Source: Actinomycetes bacterium
Lineage (GTDB): Bacteria > Actinomycetota > Actinomycetes > Mycobacteriales > Micromonosporaceae
Assembly: GCA_023437285.1 (NCBI GenBank)
Contig: JAEZGP010000643.1
Coordinates: 1 to 5,190 of the forward strand
Direction: 5' to 3'
DNA: 5,190 nt
Within the stretch, counting starts at the first letter, position 1. The number at the start of each line of letters is the position of its first letter. Positions 1-4,915 of the stretch are shown in pieces. Below the pieces are notes generated by a model. The model made no database searches, was not told where the DNA came from, and saw only the letters and a program-made list of their open reading frames with translations. The translations under genes and the position numbers were made by a program.

Positions 1-16
1 AACCCGCGCCCGCCGG

Positions 17-27
17 CCCCCCCCCCC
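17..27. repeat. 11-bp poly-C run downstream of the dehydrogenase gene
   Basis: An uninterrupted run of eleven C (G on the transcribed minus strand) lies 24 bases past the dehydrogenase stop codon, in a C/G-only stretch. The rest of 1-51 holds a short tandem TCCGG repeat near 42-51 and no convincing hairpin terminator. A homopolymer this long is prone to slippage and to sequencing error, so its exact length should not be trusted. No gene is visible in 1-51. Confidence 0.7.
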
Positions 28-51
28 GCCCCTCAGTTCCGTCCGGTCCGG

Positions 52-1911
52 TTAGAAGGCTTCCTCGGGCAGGTCCATCACGTCGAGGGTCGTGCGCTCG
101 ACGATGACCTTGTCGCTGCTCAGGCGCGGCAGGACCTCGCGGGCGAAGAACCGCGCCGAGGCGACCTTGCCCTCGTAGAAGTTCTTGTCCGCCGCCGACA
201 GCCCGTCGCGGCCCAGCGCCGTCAGGGCGACCTCGGCCTGCCGCTGCAGGAGCCAGCCCACGATGAGGTCGCCGAGCGCGAGCAGCACCCGCCGCGACGA
301 CAGCCCCACCCGGTACAGCTCGCGGGTCTCGCCCGCCTGCACCGCGCCGAGCCAGCCCAGCACGACGCCCAGCATGCCCTGCACGTCCTCCAGCGCCGTG
401 GCCAGCGCCTGGCGCTCCTCCTTGAGCTGACCGTTGCCCGACTCGGCCTCCAGGAAGGCCTGGATCTCGCCGGCCACCGTCATGAGCGCCTTGCCGTTGT
501 TCTTCACGATCTTCCGGAAGATCAGGTCGAGGCTCTGGATCGCCGTCGTACCCTCGTACAGCGTGTCGATCTTCGCGTCGCGGATGTACTGCTCCAGCGG
601 GTAGTCCTGCAGGAAGCCCGAACCGCCGAACGTCTGCAGCGACTCGTGACCCAGCAGCTCGTACGCCCGCTCGGAGCCCACGCCCTTCACCAGCGGCAGC
701 AGCAGGTCGTTGACCTTCTCGGCGTACGTGGCGGCCTTCTCGTCCCCGGCGTCCTCCGCGATGCGCACCTTGTCCTGCCAGGACGAGGTGTAGCAGACCA
801 GCGCGCGCAGGCCCTCCGCGTACGACTTCTGCAACGCCAGCGAGCGGCGTACGTCCGGGTGGTGCGTGATCGTCACCCGGGGCGCGGCCTTGTTCGCGTT
901 CTCGATCAGGTCGGCGCCCTGCACGCGCGACTTCGCGTACTCCAGGGCGTTGAGGTAGCCCGTCGACAGGGTCGCGATCGCCTTCGTGCCCACCATCATC
1001 CGGGCGTACTCGATGATGAGGAACATCTGGCGGATGCCGTCGTGCACGTCGCCCATCAGCCAGCCCTTGGCCGGTACGCCGTGCTGGCCGAAGGTCAGCT
1101 CGCACGTGTTGGACACCTTGATGCCCATCTTGTGCTCGACGTTCGTCGCGTACACGCCGTTGCGCTCGCCCAGTTCGCCCGTCTCGGGGTCGAAGTGGAA
1201 CTTGGGCACGATGAACAGGCTCAGGCCCTTGGTACCCGGGCCGCCCGCGCCCTCGGTGTTGACCGGACGGGCCAGGACGTAGTGGATGATGTTGTCCGTC
1301 AGGTCGTGCTCGCCCGAGGTGATGAAGCGCTTGACGCCCTCGATGTGCCACGAGCCGTCGGGCTGGGGGATCGCCTTCGTGCGACCCGCGCCGACGTCCG
1401 AGCCGGCGTCCGGCTCGGTCAGCACCATCGTGGAGCCCCACTCCTTGTCCACGAAGATCTGAGCCCACTTCTTCTGCTCGGGCGTACCTTCGCGGTGCAG
1501 GGTGTGCGCGAAGGACGGGCCGCTCGCGTACATCCAGATGGGGGCGTTGGCGCCGAGGATCATCTCGGCCAGCGACCACCACAGCATCCGGGGCGCGTTC
1601 GTGCCGCCCAGCACGGCGGGCAGGTCCAGGCGCCAGTACCCGCTGTCCATGAACGACTTGTAGGAGTCCTTGAACGCCTGCGGCAGCGGCGCGGTGTGCG
1701 TGTCCGGGTCGAACACCGGCGGGTTGCGGTCGGAGCTGGCGTAGCTCGGCGCGAGGACCTCCGACGCGATGCGCTCCATCTCCTCGAGGATGCTGCGCGC
1801 CGTGTCCGTATCAAGGTCGGCGTACGGGCCGGTGCCGAGCACCTTGTCTGCCCCGAAGACCTCGAAGAGGTTGAACTCCAGGTCACGCCGGTTGCTCTTG
1901 TAGTGACTCAT
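52..1911 (-). CDS. fadE5: FadE5-type acyl-CoA dehydrogenase
   Basis: A 619-residue FAD-dependent acyl-CoA dehydrogenase, which introduces the 2,3 double bond into acyl-CoA in the first step of beta-oxidation in the cytoplasm. Residues 1-35 are the N-terminal acyl-CoA dehydrogenase extension ([19 protein letters not shown]). The middle-domain signature [17 protein letters not shown] is at 164-180. The C-terminal signature [20 protein letters not shown] is at 426-445. The catalytic glutamate is E453 in LYEGTTAIQ. An extra helical C-terminal domain fills roughly 480-605. This length and architecture match the mycobacterial FadE5 (about 611 residues, reported to accept many chain lengths) rather than the short 380-400-residue enzymes. 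The ATG start fits the conserved MSHYKSN N-terminus, with GGGGGA nine bases upstream. The gene is intact and monocistronic as far as can be seen; anything downstream lies outside the window. The family call is very secure; the FadE5 assignment is from remembered sequence similarity. Confidence 0.95.
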   Translation of the reverse strand: MSHYKSNRRDLEFNLFEVFGADKVLGTGPYADLDTDTARSILEEMERIASEVLAPSYASSDRNPPVFDPDTHTAPLPQAFKDSYKSFMDSGYWRLDLPAVLGGTNAPRMLWWSLAEMILGANAPIWMYASGPSFAHTLHREGTPEQKKWAQIFVDKEWGSTMVLTEPDAGSDVGAGRTKAIPQPDGSWHIEGVKRFITSGEHDLTDNIIHYVLARPVNTEGAGGPGTKGLSLFIVPKFHFDPETGELGERNGVYATNVEHKMGIKVSNTCELTFGQHGVPAKGWLMGDVHDGIRQMFLIIEYARMMVGTKAIATLSTGYLNALEYAKSRVQGADLIENANKAAPRVTITHHPDVRRSLALQKSYAEGLRALVCYTSSWQDKVRIAEDAGDEKAATYAEKVNDLLLPLVKGVGSERAYELLGHESLQTFGGSGFLQDYPLEQYIRDAKIDTLYEGTTAIQSLDLIFRKIVKNNGKALMTVAGEIQAFLEAESGNGQLKEERQALATALEDVQGMLGVVLGWLGAVQAGETRELYRVGLSSRRVLLALGDLIVGWLLQRQAEVALTALGRDGLSAADKNFYEGKVASARFFAREVLPRLSSDKVIVERTTLDVMDLPEEAF

Positions 1912-1936
1912 GCCCGGTGGTCCCCCACTCCATCAA

Positions 1937-1952
1937 GTTACTAACCAGTAAC
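1937..1952. promoter_or_regulatory. Palindromic operator candidate 1 upstream of the dehydrogenase
   Basis: GTTACTAACCAGTAAC is a perfect inverted repeat with 6-base arms (GTTACT/AGTAAC) around a 4-base centre, 25 bases upstream of the dehydrogenase ATG. A 14-16 bp palindrome in this position is typical of TetR-type repressors that control fatty-acid catabolism genes. No regulator gene is present in the window, so the binding protein is unknown. The palindrome is seen directly; the function is inferred. Confidence 0.6.
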
Positions 1953-1953
1953 C

Positions 1954-1959
1954 ATCTTA
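1954..1959 (-). promoter_or_regulatory. Possible -10 box of the dehydrogenase gene
   Basis: On the minus strand TAAGAT fits the TAnnnT form of an actinobacterial -10 box. It sits in the 7-base gap between the two palindromes, so transcription would start near 1947 and give a leader of about 36 bases. I see no good -35 hexamer at the right distance, which would fit an activator-dependent promoter. This is weak on its own; its placement between two operators is what makes it worth recording. Confidence 0.3.
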
Positions 1960-1975
1960 CTTACCCCTCGGTAAC
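1960..1975. promoter_or_regulatory. Palindromic operator candidate 2 upstream of the dehydrogenase
   Basis: CTTACCCCTCGGTAAC is a second inverted repeat of the same design as the one at 1937-1952: 6-base arms, 4-base centre and a TTAC/GTAA core, with five of six arm pairs matching. Centre-to-centre spacing is 23 bp, about two helical turns, so two dimers could bind near the same face. Repeating one architecture twice makes chance less likely. Confidence 0.5.
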
Positions 1976-1980
1976 CCCTA

Positions 1981-2000
1981 CCTGTGATCCGCGCCACAGG
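1981..2000. promoter_or_regulatory. CRP-like binding site candidate
   Basis: CCTGTG and CACAGG form a perfect inverted repeat around 8 bases. Its core TGTGA-N6-CCACA matches 9 of 10 positions of the CRP consensus TGTGA-N6-TCACA, which mycobacterial-type CRP proteins also recognise. The centre (1990.5) lies about 43 bases upstream of the start site predicted from the candidate -10 at 1954-1959. That is close to the usual position for an activator touching polymerase next to the promoter. The match is seen; the activator role is inferred. Confidence 0.45.
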
Positions 2001-2094
2001 GCGGGCGACAGAGCGGACGCCGAGGCACTAACGGAGCCGGTTAACGCCGCGGCTCGTGGACGGTGACGTCAGTCTAAAGAGGACGAAACGGGAC

Positions 2095-2256
2095 ATGAAT
2101 CGCGTTCGTTGCCATTGCATGACCGTCGGTACGAAGCTGAAGTCCCTGTTTCAGGCGCTGTTCGCGCCGCACTACCCGCGCAACTACGTCGGGCGTCACC
2201 GGGTCCGGTACGCGATCCCGTTGCCGGTCAGCCTGGCCTCGTCGCGCCGGGGCTGA
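2095..2256 (+). CDS. Small basic hypothetical protein (45-53 residues)
   Basis: I do not recognise this protein. It has two in-frame ATG starts, at 2095 (53 residues) and 2119 (45 residues). From 2119 on, about 93% of codons end in G or C, while first positions are near 60% and second positions near 45% GC. This is the pattern of real high-GC coding sequence, and most of it lies outside any other gene. Of the first eight codons after 2095, four end in T, which favours 2119; but AGAGGA at 2078-2083 is the only ribosome-site-like sequence and favours 2095. The product is rich in Arg, Lys, His and Tyr, contains a short amphipathic stretch (KLKSLFQALF), and has two Cys only in the longer form. 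The 3' end overlaps the phosphatase gene tail to tail by 29 bases. It could be a small regulator, a decayed gene end or a chance ORF. Confidence 0.45.
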   Translation: MNRVRCHCMTVGTKLKSLFQALFAPHYPRNYVGRHRVRYAIPLPVSLASSRRG

Positions 2257-3406
2257 CGGCCGGCGCCGAGTCGGCGCGGCGGATCGCGGGCGGCGGCGGG
2301 GCACCGCCGATCTCCCAGCTCGGCACCGCCGGCTCGGCGGGCGGCTTGGCGCCCGTGTACTCCAGCAGGAGCAGGGCGATGTCGTCGTCGAGGCGGCCGC
2401 GAACCCACTCGACCAGGGCGCTCTCCAGCGACGCCAGGCCGTGCTCCACCGTCCCGTGCCCGAGCAGCGCCCAGGCCCGCTCGGTGGTGGGGAAGAACTC
2501 CCCGGCCCGCCGCGCCTCGGCGAGACCGTCGGTATAGAGCAGCAGCCGGTCGCCCGGTTCGAGGCGTTCGGTGCGCACCTGGGGGACCGGGCCGAAGCCT
2601 AGCGGCGGGGCCGGCGCGGGCGGGTCGAGCGGAATGACCTGGCCACGGCGGAGCAGTAGGGGCGCCGGATGACCGCAGTTGTATACCGACAGGGTGCCGC
2701 CGCGCTCCTCGATCAGGGCCGCGGTGACGAAGTCCTCCTCGCCCACGGAGCGGACCACGGCGTGGTCGAGGTCGGCGATGATGGCGCGCAGTTCGGCCCG
2801 CTCGAAGGCGGCATGCCGGAACGAGCCCAGCACGTTGATCGCCAGCCGGATGGCGTCGATGCCCTTGCCACGCACGTCCCCGATGATCATGCGTACGCCG
2901 TACCGGGTGGCGACGGCCTCGTACAGGTCGCCGCCGATGTCGGCGGCTGCGCTCGCCGAGACGTACCGGCCGGCCACGGCGAGCTGGCCGATCTGCGGGC
3001 CCACCGGCCGCAGCACCGCCTCCTGGGCGATGGTGACCAGGCGCGACAGTTCGGCGTAGCGCTCCTCCTGGCGCTGGCGGACCGTACTCACGACGACGGC
3101 CACGAGCGTGGCCAGCACCATGGCGGCCACCCTGATCACCCCGTACAGGTCGAAGCGGTCCGGGTCGACGAGGCTGAACACCAGGGTCAGCGCGGTGCAC
3201 ACCGCGCCGATCGTGACGACGTAGCGCCAGCGGACGAACGAGGCGGCGAGGAACGGGGCGGCCGACAGCCACCCGGCGTAGTGCAACCGCGGCCCATCGA
3301 AGATCTCGAAGGCGGACACGAACAGCATCAGAACGCCGGCTGCGGCGAGGCCGGCGCGCGCCTCGGGGTTCAGCGGTTGTCTGGCCACGACATGTCTCTC
3401 GTCCAT
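2228..3406 (-). CDS. Membrane-anchored SpoIIE-type PP2C serine/threonine phosphatase
   Basis: A 392-residue protein. Residues about 17-108 form four hydrophobic segments (roughly 17-33, 42-57, 62-80, 90-108) with little room for an external domain. A short charged linker (RQRQEERYAEL, 110-120) leads into a SpoIIE/PP2C catalytic domain at about 140-350. Metal-binding motifs are present in order: GGDLYE (158-163), GDVRGKG (176-182), NCGHPAP (243-249), YTDGL (291-295) and DDDIA (340-344), so it should be active. The last 40 residues are a Pro/Ala-rich tail. Family members dephosphorylate anti-anti-sigma STAS proteins and so release sigma factors; no STAS or RsbW-like gene is in view. The ATG at 3404-3406 has a ribosome-site-like GGAAG 16 bases away, which is far; the GTG at codon 7 is a possible alternative start. 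No GAF, PAS or HAMP sensor domain is seen. Confidence 0.92.
   Translation of the reverse strand: MDERHVVARQPLNPEARAGLAAAGVLMLFVSAFEIFDGPRLHYAGWLSAAPFLAASFVRWRYVVTIGAVCTALTLVFSLVDPDRFDLYGVIRVAAMVLATLVAVVVSTVRQRQEERYAELSRLVTIAQEAVLRPVGPQIGQLAVAGRYVSASAAADIGGDLYEAVATRYGVRMIIGDVRGKGIDAIRLAINVLGSFRHAAFERAELRAIIADLDHAVVRSVGEEDFVTAALIEERGGTLSVYNCGHPAPLLLRRGQVIPLDPPAPAPPLGFGPVPQVRTERLEPGDRLLLYTDGLAEARRAGEFFPTTERAWALLGHGTVEHGLASLESALVEWVRGRLDDDIALLLLEYTGAKPPAEPAVPSWEIGGAPPPPAIRRADSAPAVSPGATRPG
2259..2280 (+). terminator. Hairpin just after the small ORF
   Basis: Two bases after the small ORF's TGA, GCC-(G)-GCGCCG pairs with CGGCGC-GGC around a 3-base AGT loop, giving nine pairs with one bulged G. No T-run follows. 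It lies inside the coding sequence for the phosphatase's low-complexity tail, where GC-rich hairpins arise easily. It is recorded as a weak terminator for the plus-strand small ORF. Confidence 0.25.
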
Positions 3407-3411
3407 CGGGC

Positions 3412-3423
3412 GACGCTTGCGTC
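3412..3423. repeat. Short inverted repeat before the phosphatase start codon
   Basis: GACGC-TT-GCGTC is a 5-base perfect inverted repeat ending six bases upstream of the phosphatase ATG and touching the only purine-rich ribosome-site candidate (minus-strand GGAAG at 3423-3427). It could hinder or position ribosome entry, or be coincidence. In the rest of 3407-3542 I see no promoter I would defend. Confidence 0.2.
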
Positions 3424-3542
3424 TTCCAGCATGCCGGACCGTGGTCGCTTTCCTGACAGACCGGGGGTTAAGTCGACCGCGCGTCGGCCGCTTCGACCCG
3501 TTCGGCCGGACTCCTTAGTGTGGATCACCCGCAGCCGAGTAA

Positions 3543-3560
3543 GACCCCCGGCGGGGGGTC
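3543..3560 (-). terminator. Hairpin terminator after the RlpA-like gene
   Basis: GACCCCC (3543-3549) pairs perfectly with GGGGGTC (3554-3560) around a 4-base loop, six bases past the stop codon of the RlpA-like gene. On the minus strand it is followed by TTACT, a weak U-tract as is usual in high-GC actinobacteria. It separates this gene from the phosphatase gene downstream on the same strand. Confidence 0.65.
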
Positions 3561-3566
3561 CTCGGG

Positions 3567-4103
3567 TCAGCCGGCGAGCACCTCGAACCGCACGCGGACG
3601 GTCTCCCGCGCGCCATCGGCGATCTTCGCGAAGGCGTCCCGGGACAGGTCGAGGCAACGCCCGTCCGTGTCCGGGCCGCGGTCGCCGATCCGGACCACGA
3701 CGGAGGCCCCCGTCGACAGGTTCGTGACCCGTACCCGCGTGTCGAGCGGCAGCGTGCGGTGCGCCGCCGTCAGGTCGCCCGCGCCGTCGTAGGCCGCCAC
3801 GTCGCAGGTGCCCCGGACGACGACCTTGCCGTCGCTGGCCGGCGCGTCGCGGTCGGTGCCGCGGCCGGCCCGGTCCGCGTCGCGGCCCGCGTCGAGATCC
3901 GGAAGATCATTCAGGGAGTACGTGCTGACAGCGGCGGGCGTGGCCGTCGGCGAGGCGGTGAGGTTCAGGGCGGCGCCGGCCCCGCCGACGAGGATGCCGG
4001 CGATCGTCAGCGTCGCCGCGATGCGGCCGAGCCTCCTCGACCGGTTGCGGCGCAGGCGCGGCTTGATCCGGCCGCCGTGACGGGCGGCGTATCGGTCGCT
4101 CAC
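3567..4103 (-). CDS. RlpA-like double-psi beta-barrel protein, exported or membrane-anchored
   Basis: 178 residues from a GTG start. A basic N-terminus (1-26) precedes a hydrophobic segment (about 27-46), either a signal peptide or an anchor. A Thr/Pro then Asp/Arg/Ala-rich linker follows (about 49-90), and a double-psi beta-barrel domain occupies about 92-177. LTAAHRTLPLDTRVRVTNL (111-129), VVVRIGDRGPDTDGR (135-149) and LDLSRDAF (151-158) are clear RlpA hallmarks. RlpA proteins cleave peptidoglycan glycans lacking stem peptides, at the septum. Here the usual G-x-A-S-W-Y-G block and the T-A-x-G-E segment are replaced by a short GTCDVAAYDGAGD, so activity is uncertain. Cys100 and Cys150 are the only cysteines in the domain and could form a disulfide. 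The start is set by AAGGA seven bases upstream; a longer reading to 4172 would run through the promoter and that site. The gene follows the sigma factor gene by 125 bases. Confidence 0.85.
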   Translation of the reverse strand: MSDRYAARHGGRIKPRLRRNRSRRLGRIAATLTIAGILVGGAGAALNLTASPTATPAAVSTYSLNDLPDLDAGRDADRAGRGTDRDAPASDGKVVVRGTCDVAAYDGAGDLTAAHRTLPLDTRVRVTNLSTGASVVVRIGDRGPDTDGRCLDLSRDAFAKIADGARETVRVRFEVLAG

Positions 4104-4110
4104 GTGACCA

Positions 4111-4115
4111 TCCTT
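4111..4115 (-). promoter_or_regulatory. Ribosome binding site fixing the GTG start of the RlpA-like gene
   Basis: Minus-strand AAGGA lies seven bases before the GTG at 4103-4101, near-ideal spacing. It decides between this start and an upstream ATG at 4172 that has no such site and whose extra 23 residues look non-coding. Confidence 0.8.
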
Positions 4116-4141
4116 ATCCGGGGGTGGCAGGGCCGACGACG

Positions 4142-4172
4142 AACATAACGAACCCGTCACAGTGGACGTCAA
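4142..4172 (-). promoter_or_regulatory. SigA-type promoter candidate for the RlpA-like gene
   Basis: On the minus strand TTGACG (4172-4167, five of six to TTGACA) is followed after 19 bases by TATGTT (4147-4142, TAnnnT form). The spacer is one or two bases long, so strength is uncertain. Transcription would start near 4135 and leave a leader of about 30 bases, too short for a riboswitch. I see no terminator between the sigma gene and this promoter, so read-through from the sigma gene is also possible. Confidence 0.5.
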
Positions 4173-4228
4173 GTCGAGCGGTCGTTGCGTGGCGAATCGT
4201 GGTGTTTGTCGTCTCGGACGGGTGAAAC

Positions 4229-4813
4229 TCAGCCGATCCGGCGCACCCGCCGGTCGCCGTCACCCGCGCCGCCGAGCGCGGCCGCGAGGTCGCCGCGAGC
4301 ACGGGCCACCCGGGACCGGATCGTGCCGACCGGGCAGTCGCACACCTCCGCGGCCTCCTCGTAGCTCATGCCGAGCAGCTGCGTGGCCACGAACGCGTCG
4401 CGCCGCTCGGCCGGCAACGCGCGGACCAGGTCGGCGAGGAGCACCTCCTCCTCGAAACCGCCCAGTTGACCGCCGCGCGTCGCCTCGGCGGTCGACTGCC
4501 AGTCGGCCAGGCTGGCCACCCGGGGCCGGCGCGTCACCGTACGGACATGGTCCACCGCGGTCCGGCGGGCGATCGCGAGCAGCCACGTCCGCGCGCTGGA
4601 CAGGCCCGCGAAGCCGGGCAGCGCGCGCATCGCGCGCAGGTACGTCTCCTGCGCCAGGTCCTCGGCGACCCCGGGCCCCGCCAGGTAGGTCAGGAAGCGC
4701 AGCAGGTCCGACTGGGTCGCGGTGACCAGGGCGCCCGCAGCCGCGCGGTCGCCCCGACCGGCCGCCAACGCCAGCTGAGTGATCTCAGCATCATCGATGC
4801 GCTTTCCTGGCAT
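4229..4813 (-). CDS. sigC: SigC-like ECF RNA polymerase sigma factor
   Basis: A 194-residue ECF (group 4) sigma-70 factor that directs RNA polymerase to a small stress or metal regulon. Region 2 spans about 18-92, with EDLAQETYLRAMRALPGF (51-68) and the promoter-melting and -10-reading part SSARTWLLAIARRTAVDHVR (72-91). A linker of about 28 residues follows. Region 4 (about 121-177) carries the helix-turn-helix LLGMSYEEAAEVCDCPVGTIRSRVARAR (146-173). The sequence closely resembles remembered M. tuberculosis SigC, which has been linked to copper acquisition; function here is inferred from that. Cys158 and Cys160 sit in region 4 at the usual VCxCPVGT position. The ATG at 4813 matches the family N-terminus; an in-frame extension to 5002 would run across the divergent gene and is rejected. 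No ribosome site is visible, but a -10-like TACCCT ends seven bases upstream, suggesting a leaderless message. Confidence 0.9.
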   Translation of the reverse strand: MPGKRIDDAEITQLALAAGRGDRAAAGALVTATQSDLLRFLTYLAGPGVAEDLAQETYLRAMRALPGFAGLSSARTWLLAIARRTAVDHVRTVTRRPRVASLADWQSTAEATRGGQLGGFEEEVLLADLVRALPAERRDAFVATQLLGMSYEEAAEVCDCPVGTIRSRVARARGDLAAALGGAGDGDRRVRRIG

Positions 4814-4820
4814 GCCGGTC

Positions 4821-4826
4821 AGGGTA
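4821..4826 (-). promoter_or_regulatory. Possible -10 box for a leaderless sigma factor mRNA
   Basis: Minus-strand TACCCT (TAnnnT form) ends exactly seven bases before the A of the sigma factor ATG. That is the arrangement of leaderless actinobacterial genes, where transcription starts on the start codon. The absence of a ribosome binding site upstream agrees. No -35 hexamer at 16-18 bases is convincing. Confidence 0.4.
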
Positions 4827-4872
4827 GTGCATCGTCGACCGGGCCCCGACAACACCACGCAGGGACAGTCGC

Positions 4873-4888
4873 CCTGGTGGGAACCAGG
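4873..4888. promoter_or_regulatory. Perfect inverted repeat in the divergent promoter region
   Basis: CCTGGT (4873-4878) and ACCAGG (4883-4888) form a perfect 6-base inverted repeat around GGGA, near the middle of the 102-bp gap between the two divergent genes. It covers the GGAAC -35 candidate of the zf-HC2 gene. It could be an operator for a regulator of both genes, or a chance palindrome in GC-rich DNA. Confidence 0.4.
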
Positions 4889-4908
4889 ACGGCCGCGCGG
4901 GCGACTAT
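4880..4908 (+). promoter_or_regulatory. ECF-type promoter candidate for the zf-HC2 gene
   Basis: GGAAC (4880-4884) is the classic -35 element of ECF sigma factors. Seventeen bases later CGACTAT (4902-4908) can serve as the -10 (CG start, ECF-like). The start site would fall at about 4914-4916, on or next to the ATG, giving a leaderless or nearly leaderless mRNA. Because an ECF sigma gene lies directly opposite, self-regulated expression of its partner is a reasonable inference, not shown. Confidence 0.4.
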
Positions 4909-4915
4909 GGAGTAC

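Noticed and set aside
646..1944. 432-codon plus-strand ORF opposite the dehydrogenase gene
   Set aside because: It is antisense to a clearly conserved enzyme. Its product is Val/Arg/His-rich low-complexity sequence with no domain, as expected from the complement of high-GC3 coding DNA.
2064..2071. TGACGTCA 8-bp palindrome upstream of the small ORF
   Set aside because: The palindrome is perfect, but eight bases without flanking symmetry is expected by chance and it has no clear promoter relation.
2196..3272. 358-codon minus-strand ORF in another frame of the phosphatase gene
   Set aside because: It overlaps the phosphatase almost completely on the same strand and translates to Arg/Pro/Gly-rich sequence, while the phosphatase frame carries every PP2C motif.
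2669..3727. 352-codon plus-strand ORF spanning the phosphatase and the start of the next gene
   Set aside because: It runs antisense across two real genes and a terminator hairpin, has biased composition and shows no recognisable domain.
4104..4140. Riboswitch such as the c-di-AMP (ydaO) element before the RlpA-like gene
   Set aside because: Such elements do precede some actinobacterial cell-wall hydrolase genes, but the inferred leader here is only about 30 bases and lacks any extended paired structure.
4104..4172. N-terminal extension of the RlpA-like protein to an upstream ATG
   Set aside because: The extension crosses the promoter candidate and the AAGGA ribosome site, and its 23 residues do not resemble a signal sequence; the GTG at 4103 is better placed.
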